From Salinisphaera japonica YTM-1 (GTDB lineage: Bacteria > Pseudomonadota > Gammaproteobacteria > Nevskiales > Salinisphaeraceae): DNA of 43,803 nucleotides. The stretch's first letter is position 1. Each line of letters opens with the position of its first letter. The notes beneath the pieces are model-generated. The model worked only from the letters and a program-made list of their open reading frames with translations, was not told where the DNA came from and did no database searches. Made by a program: the position numbers and the translations under genes. Shown piece after piece: positions 39,156 to 43,803 of the stretch. Location of the stretch: assembly GCF_003788585.1 (NCBI RefSeq), contig NZ_AYKG01000024.1, positions 1-43,803 on the forward strand. Direction: 5' to 3'.

Positions 39156-40428
39156 CGGGCCGCTCGAGCACGATCTGCATCAGATCGATATTGCCACCGG
39201 CGAAACCGGCCTCGCAGTAGGCCAGATAATAGCGCCACATACGATAGAAACGCTCGCCCCGCTCAGCCACGATCGGGGCTTGCTGCGCGACCACGCGCGC
39301 GTCCCAGCGCGCCAGCGTACGGGCATAGTGGCTGCCAAAGAACGCCCGCTCACGCTCGGCCAGACCGGCCGCGCCGGCCTGCTGGCCGAACACCGTGGGC
39401 GAGGCCAGCATGCCGCCGGGAAAGATATAACGCTGGATGAAATCCACGTCCTGGCGATAGGCGGCGTAGCGCGATTCATCAATGGTGATGGCCTGAATGG
39501 CTGCCCGGCCGCCGGGTTTCAGACAGGCCTGGATCGCACCGAAGTAATCCGGCCAGTAGGCCTCGCCCACGGCCTCGTACATCTCGATCGAGACCACATG
39601 ATCATATTGCTGGCGCACATCGCGATAATCGCGCAGCTCGAAGTGCACCCGGTCAGCCAGGCCGGCCTCGGCTGCCATCGAGCGCGCAAAACGCAGCTGT
39701 TCTTCAGACAGTGTGATACCGGTGACCGATACATCAGCATGTGTGGCCGCATGCCGGGCAAATCCGCCCCAGCCACAGCCGATCTCCAGGATATGGTCGC
39801 CGGGCTTGACGTCCAGCCGGTCAAGCAGGCGCTGGTACTTGGCCCCCTGGGCCTCGGCCAGCGACTGATCGGCGCGAGCGAAGATCGCCGAGGAGTAGGT
39901 CCAGGTCGTATCCAGCCAAAGCGCATAGAAGCTGTTGCCCAGATCGTAGTGATAGGCGATGTTGCGCTTGGCGCCCCGGCGATTGTTCTCGCGCAGGCGA
40001 TGGCGCAGCTTGGTGAGTACGCGAAACACCCACTTGTGGTGCGTTAGCCGCGGCGCCACCGCGTCGTAGTTCAACAAGAACAGGCGCAGGGCGGTGGCCG
40101 GATCCGGGCTGTCCCACTCGCCGGCCATGTAACTCTCGGCCAGGCCCAGCGCGCCGCTTTTGGTCAAACGGTCGAGCAGATGCGCGTTGTGCAGGTGCAC
40201 CTCGGCCGCCGGGCCCTCGTACGGGCCTTCAAAGACAGCCTGGCTGGCGTTCGGCAGTTTCAGCACCACCCGCCCGTATTCCAGCCGGTCGAGCTGGCGC
40301 ACGAGCATCCGGGTTCTCAGATCGCCGGGACTGCCCGCTGTGATCGTTGCCCCCACGCTGCTTGCCTCGCTGTCCTGACTCGAATTGATCGCCCGCAAAG
40401 ATGATCCCTGTCTGTTATTCGTTAGCAT
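39148..40428 (-). CDS. Cfa-like SAM-dependent fatty acyl phospholipid methyltransferase (UfaM-like candidate)
   Basis: A 426-residue member of the cyclopropane synthase (Cfa/CmaA) family that methylates unsaturated acyl chains of membrane phospholipids. The SAM site is LEIGCGWGGFA near residue 214; other landmarks are LGLAESYMAGEWD, AYHYDLGNSFYALWLD and QRYIFPGGML. Compared by eye with E. coli Cfa, two of the five bicarbonate-holding residues differ: Cys139 is Ser180 here (YSS) and His266 is Gln312 (IQAI); the Glu (Glu285) and the C-terminal Tyr (MWRYYL) are kept. This argues for methylation without ring closure, as in furan fatty acid or methyl-branched lipid synthesis. ATG 40428 lies one base after the DUF1365 stop. 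Confidence 0.88.
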   Translation of the reverse strand: MLTNNRQGSSLRAINSSQDSEASSVGATITAGSPGDLRTRMLVRQLDRLEYGRVVLKLPNASQAVFEGPYEGPAAEVHLHNAHLLDRLTKSGALGLAESYMAGEWDSPDPATALRLFLLNYDAVAPRLTHHKWVFRVLTKLRHRLRENNRRGAKRNIAYHYDLGNSFYALWLDTTWTYSSAIFARADQSLAEAQGAKYQRLLDRLDVKPGDHILEIGCGWGGFARHAATHADVSVTGITLSEEQLRFARSMAAEAGLADRVHFELRDYRDVRQQYDHVVSIEMYEAVGEAYWPDYFGAIQACLKPGGRAAIQAITIDESRYAAYRQDVDFIQRYIFPGGMLASPTVFGQQAGAAGLAERERAFFGSHYARTLARWDARVVAQQAPIVAERGERFYRMWRYYLAYCEAGFAGGNIDLMQIVLERPVG

Positions 40429-40429
40429 A

Positions 40430-41206
40430 CTACGACCGGTTCGGCCGCGACGGTGTCGGCTTGCGGTGAAACACCGCCCCGCGCAGCCAGAGTTTGACCG
40501 CCTCCCAGTGAATTGCTGCGGTCACTTTCACACTCATCCAAGGCACGGCGATGACGGCCTTGATGATCTCGACCGTGGTCAGTGCACGGCGCTCGCCGGC
40601 CAGGGCCGTGGCGATACGCAAGGCCCCGGCCTCGTCGTATAAACGTATGCCAAGCCCCAGCCGATGCTCCGGGGCAAGAAAATGAAAGCGATACCGTCCG
40701 GAGCGATCAAAAAACGGCGAGACATGAAAGCGCTTGGTCTTGGTCATGGCCCGTTGCCAGGTCATGGCGCCGCCGTTTTCGTGCACGACATAGACATGAT
40801 GCTCACCAAAGGTGTTGTGCACCTCGGCCAGCACCGCCATCAACGCGCCGTGTACGTCAAGACAGTAATACAGGCTGATCGGGTTGAAGCCATAGCCCAG
40901 CACCCGCGGCATGGAGAGCAGCCATACCTGCCCGCCACCCAGATCGATGTCGTGCTCGGCGAGAACGCCGTCCACCCAGCCGCGCAGATCGCGCCCGTCG
41001 TGCGGGCCATGATCCGCGTCACGAAACGACAACACATTGAACCGGTTGCGCGAGACAAGCCATGAACGCGCGCAGGCGGTATCGATCGCATCCAGCTCGA
41101 AGAGCAGGTAATACGCGCGATAGGCAAACCGATAGGCCGGTGCCCCGGGCCGACGATGGGTCACCCGAGCACGATAGAGACAGGTGCCGACGTCTAACCC
41201 GCCCAC
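40430..41206 (-). CDS. DUF1365 protein (UfaO-like candidate)
   Basis: A 258-residue protein of the DUF1365 family: CLYRARVTHRRPGAPAYRFAYRAYYLLFEL at the start (quoted here as successive conserved words CLYRARVTHRR, FAYRAYYLLFEL), RVLGYGFNPISLYYC near residue 100, EVHNTFGEHHVYV and KRFHVSPFF. It starts with GTG at 41206, overlapping the FAD gene stop by 13 bp. In Rhodobacter sphaeroides a DUF1365 protein (UfaO) was linked to the oxygen-dependent ring-forming step of furan fatty acid synthesis; the assignment here rests on family and gene order only. Confidence 0.87.
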   Translation of the reverse strand: MGGLDVGTCLYRARVTHRRPGAPAYRFAYRAYYLLFELDAIDTACARSWLVSRNRFNVLSFRDADHGPHDGRDLRGWVDGVLAEHDIDLGGGQVWLLSMPRVLGYGFNPISLYYCLDVHGALMAVLAEVHNTFGEHHVYVVHENGGAMTWQRAMTKTKRFHVSPFFDRSGRYRFHFLAPEHRLGLGIRLYDEAGALRIATALAGERRALTTVEIIKAVIAVPWMSVKVTAAIHWEAVKLWLRGAVFHRKPTPSRPNRS

Positions 41207-42450
41207 GGCGGGCTCACTCCCAGACGCTCGGCCACGCGTACCGCACTTTTCAGCCCGTCTTCATGAAAGCCGTAACCTGTCCAGGCACCGCAATAGAAAA
41301 CCCCGCCACGGCCCTGGATATCAGCCAGCGCGCCCTGCGCGTGCATCGCCCGGCGGGTGAATACCGGATGGGCATAATGGATCTCGGCGATCACATGTTC
41401 GGGCAACGGCTCGTAGAGCGGGTTGAGGCTGACGAAATACGATTTATCGCCCGGTATCGCCTGTAGCCGGTTCATCCAGTAAGTCACCGCCACCCGCTGA
41501 TTGCTGATATCCGCGCGATCGGCGGCATAGTTCCAGGATGACCAGACGCGGCGGCGCTGCGGCATCAAGCGCGGATCGGAATGCAGCACGGCCCGGTTGG
41601 GCTGGTAGTCGAAGGCCGAGAGCACGTCGGTTTCAGCGTCGTCGGCATCGATCAGCAGCGCGCGGGTGGTATCGGCATGACAGGCGAATATCACCTGATC
41701 GTAGTGCTCGGTGGTGCCGCGCTCGGTGATCAGCGTGATGCCCTCGTTTTCTCGCCGTACGCGGGCCACGGGATCGGCCACGCGTACCCGATCTCCCAGC
41801 ACCGCGGCCACTGCGTTGACATAGGTATGGCTGCCGCCGGTGACCGTGCGCCACTGCGGGCGGTTCTTGATATCCAGCAGGCCGTGGTTATCGAAAAACC
41901 GCAGGAACGAGGCCAGCGGGAAATCCAGGATGCCGGCGGTCGGCGTGGACCAGATCGCGGCCGCCATGGGCAACAGATAACGCGCGCGAAAGGTTTGGCC
42001 GTAGCGGTTGTCATCAAGAAACGCCCCGATCGTCTGGTCGACGAAGACATCACGCGCGATGAGCTTCTTGGCCTGACGGTTGAAGCGCGCGATATCGGCG
42101 ATCATGCGCCAGTGGGCCCCGCTGGCTGCCAGCTTCGGCTGGGCGAAGAGCTTGGTCAACGAATCTCCGGCCCATTCGATCTTGCCGGCGCCGATGGTCA
42201 CGCCGAAGGACATGTCGCTGGCCTGGGTAGGCACACCGAGCGCATCCAGAAAAGCGCTGAAATTCGGGTAGTTACGATCGTTCAGGACGATGAAGCCGGT
42301 ATCCACGGCCTGCTCGCCGTCCATGATCGTCACGACGTGACCGCCCAGGCGCGGCTCGGCCTCGAACAGCGTGACCTCGTGGGCATCACGCAGCAGCCAG
42401 GCCGCCCCCAACCCGGCGATGCCGCCACCGATGATCGCGATTCGCGACAT
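41194..42450 (-). CDS. FAD-dependent amine-oxidase-like protein (UfaD-like candidate)
   Basis: A 418-residue flavoprotein. The N-terminus [20 protein letters not shown] is the FAD-binding Rossmann motif; [13 protein letters not shown] completes it, and the C-terminus has the second FAD motif [41 protein letters not shown] and [15 protein letters not shown] are typical of the subgroup found next to DUF1365 and Cfa-like genes. ATG 42450 is chosen; upstream codons have no family resemblance. It is the first gene of the four-gene - strand operon and diverges from mdh across 201 bp. By analogy with R. sphaeroides UfaD it may desaturate methylated acyl chains; this is inference. Confidence 0.88.
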   Translation of the reverse strand: MSRIAIIGGGIAGLGAAWLLRDAHEVTLFEAEPRLGGHVVTIMDGEQAVDTGFIVLNDRNYPNFSAFLDALGVPTQASDMSFGVTIGAGKIEWAGDSLTKLFAQPKLAASGAHWRMIADIARFNRQAKKLIARDVFVDQTIGAFLDDNRYGQTFRARYLLPMAAAIWSTPTAGILDFPLASFLRFFDNHGLLDIKNRPQWRTVTGGSHTYVNAVAAVLGDRVRVADPVARVRRENEGITLITERGTTEHYDQVIFACHADTTRALLIDADDAETDVLSAFDYQPNRAVLHSDPRLMPQRRRVWSSWNYAADRADISNQRVAVTYWMNRLQAIPGDKSYFVSLNPLYEPLPEHVIAEIHYAHPVFTRRAMHAQGALADIQGRGGVFYCGAWTGYGFHEDGLKSAVRVAERLGVSPPWAG

Positions 42451-42536
42451 GTCGCACACTCGTTTGAATACAAATCCAGCCCATGTTGCCACGCGCAGCA
42501 CGGTCGCGTTGTCTGCACACGCCATAGGAAAAGACT

Positions 42537-42566
42537 TTGTGTCGGTTTTTATGTTTGGGCTATGCT
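42537..42566 (+). promoter_or_regulatory. Candidate sigma-70 promoter for mdh
   Basis: TTGTGT (42537-42542), 18-bp spacer, TATGCT (42561-42566); leader about 80 nt. The same 201-bp gap must hold the promoter of the - strand FAD operon, which was not recognised. Confidence 0.5.
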
Positions 42567-42651
42567 CGGCTCCGCGTTTTCACACGGACGTCGCCGATTG
42601 ACGCTCAATGGGCTGCGTCGTCCTTTATCTGGTTCTTCACGAGGAGCTGTC

Positions 42652-43629
42652 ATGAAAGATCCCGTTCGCGTCGCCGTCACCGGCGGTGCCGGTCAGATCA
42701 GCTATTCCCTGATCTTCCGTATCGCCACCGGCGAAATGCTGGGCCACGATCAGCCGATCATCCTCCAGCTGCTGGAGATCCCGCCGGCCATGGACGCGCT
42801 CAAGGGCGTGATCATGGAGATCAATGACTGTGCCTTCCCGCTGGTCACCGAGATCCACGGCTCGGACAAGCCTGAAGAAGCCTTCAAGGACGTCGACTAT
42901 GCGCTGCTGGTCGGCTCCAAGCCGCGTGGCAAGGGCATGGAGCGCGCCGATCTGATCAAGGCCAACGGCGATATCTTCTCGGTCCAGGGCAAGGCGCTGA
43001 ACGACCATGCCTCGAAAGACGTGAAAGTACTGGTGGTCGGCAACCCGGCCAACACCAACGCCCTGATCGCGGCCAACAACGCGCCCGATCTGGACGACGG
43101 CCAGTTCACCGCCATGACCCGTCTGGATCACAACCGCGCGATGACGCAGCTGGCACAGAAGACCGATCGCCAGGTCACCGATATCGAAGGGCTGGCGATC
43201 TGGGGCAACCACAGCTCGACCCAGTTCCCGGACCTGTCGCATGCCAAGGTGGCCGGCAAGGCCGCGCTCGATCTGGTCGACCAGGACTGGTACGCCAACG
43301 ACTTCATCCCGACCGTGCAGAAGCGCGGTGCCGCGATCATCGAAGCCCGCGGCGCCTCGTCGGCGGCCTCGGCGGCCAGTGCCGCGCTTGATCACATGCG
43401 CAATTGGGTAGCCGGCTCCAACGGCCAGATCGTGTCCATGGCCATTCCCTCCGACGGCAGCTACGACATCGCCCCGGGCATCATGTACTCCTACCCGGTG
43501 ATCTGTGAAAACGGCGGCTATAGGATCGTCGAAGGCCTGGAGATCAGCGACTTCGCCCGTGAGCGCATGCAGGCCACCGAAAACGAGCTGCGCGAAGAGC
43601 GCGAGGCCGTGGCGCACCTGATGAGCTGA
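42652..43629 (+). CDS. mdh: Malate dehydrogenase (NAD)
   Basis: Interconverts malate and oxaloacetate in the TCA cycle. The 325-residue protein belongs to the LDH-like MDH group also found in beta- and gammaproteobacteria: [18 protein letters not shown], substrate-loop Arg residues in [30 protein letters not shown], catalytic His in [12 protein letters not shown] and [13 protein letters not shown]. The dinucleotide motif reads GGAGQIS, so the third Gly of GxxGxxG is Ser17. ATG 42652 follows a strong GAGGAG site (42641-42646). It is monocistronic, with its own promoter candidate and terminator. Confidence 0.97.
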   Translation: MKDPVRVAVTGGAGQISYSLIFRIATGEMLGHDQPIILQLLEIPPAMDALKGVIMEINDCAFPLVTEIHGSDKPEEAFKDVDYALLVGSKPRGKGMERADLIKANGDIFSVQGKALNDHASKDVKVLVVGNPANTNALIAANNAPDLDDGQFTAMTRLDHNRAMTQLAQKTDRQVTDIEGLAIWGNHSSTQFPDLSHAKVAGKAALDLVDQDWYANDFIPTVQKRGAAIIEARGASSAASAASAALDHMRNWVAGSNGQIVSMAIPSDGSYDIAPGIMYSYPVICENGGYRIVEGLEISDFARERMQATENELREEREAVAHLMS

Positions 43630-43654
43630 TCCACGTCAAAGCGTGCAACGATTG

Positions 43655-43677
43655 AGCCGGCCGCGTGCCGGCTTTTT
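43655..43677 (+). terminator. Rho-independent terminator of mdh
   Basis: AGCCGGC (43655-43661) pairs with GCCGGCT (43667-43673), followed by a T tract to 43677. Repeat copy 3 begins six bases later. Confidence 0.9.
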
Positions 43678-43682
43678 CGTGT

Positions 43683-43803
43683 CTAGGGCCTGTTGCCGTT
43701 TCATGCGAGCCCGCGCCAAGCGCTCAATAAAATTGACTATGGGCGGCAAGACGAGGCGTAGCCCACGCCGCGCAGTCATTCTGCGCCAGTGGGCTAGAAC
43801 GCT
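43683..43803 (+). repeat. MITE-like structured intergenic repeat, copy 3 (cut by window end)
   Basis: Starts CTAGGGCCTG with the full 25-bp left terminal repeat (43683-43707), same orientation as copies 1 and 2. In stem 1 the six bases GTTTTG of copy 1 are replaced by a 19-nt module (43725-43743) similar to the one in stem 2 of copy 2. The GGCGT/ACGCC and GCGCAG/CTGCGC hairpins are conserved. The right half lies outside the window. Confidence 0.88.

Noticed and set aside
41581-42651. N-terminal extension of mdh to 682 codons
   Set aside because: The extra part is antisense to the FAD gene; mdh has a strong ribosome-binding site and canonical start at 42652.

Overview
The window is chromosomal DNA from a GC-rich gammaproteobacterium. 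Two conserved neighbourhoods support this. rhlB diverges from trxA-rho at 8.3-12.0 kb, and mrcA diverges from pilMNOPQ-aroK-aroB-gltB-gltD, with hemE further on, at 14.1-36.1 kb; the second order is the one known from Pseudomonas-type genomes. A DUF7282 secreted protein hints at a salt-adapted host, possibly Salinisphaera-like. That genus guess is inference and is weak.

Layout: hemW (3' part) and a small CPXCG protein; malic enzyme, citrate synthase and the lipid-transport genes pqiABC, packed on the + strand; repeat copy 1; a DUF7282 protein; rho and trxA on the - strand, with rhlB diverging; cysQ; a - strand block of usp, an uncharacterised gene and mrcA; repeat copy 2; pilMNOPQ, an Ig-like lipoprotein, aroK, an RDD membrane protein, aroB, then gltB-gltD; a gene-poor 0.9 kb stretch full of direct and inverted repeats; GT2 glycosyltransferase, pyrF, hemE, acyltransferase and ctaG on +; a - strand operon of FAD oxidoreductase, DUF1365, Cfa-like methyltransferase and MFS carrier; mdh with its terminator; and repeat copy 3, cut by the window end.

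Most genes are housekeeping: TCA/anaplerosis (maeB, gltA, mdh), nitrogen assimilation (gltBD), shikimate (aroK, aroB), heme (hemW, hemE), pyrimidine (pyrF), envelope (mrcA, pqiABC, type IV pilus) and RNA metabolism (rho, rhlB).

Four things stand out. (1) A MITE-like intergenic repeat of about 270-300 bp has terminal inverted repeats and nested stems whose arms are exchanged between copies; the same roughly 20-nt module sits in different stem arms in copies 2 and 3. (2) Rho carries an Asn/Gly/Arg-rich N-terminal extension of about 110 residues. (3) The FAD/DUF1365/Cfa-like/MFS operon resembles the furan fatty acid genes ufaD, ufaO and ufaM, and its Cfa-like enzyme lacks two bicarbonate ligands of true cyclopropane synthase. 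(4) An Ig-like lipoprotein gene is inserted between pilQ and aroK. No tRNA, rRNA, CRISPR array or intact transposase gene was seen.
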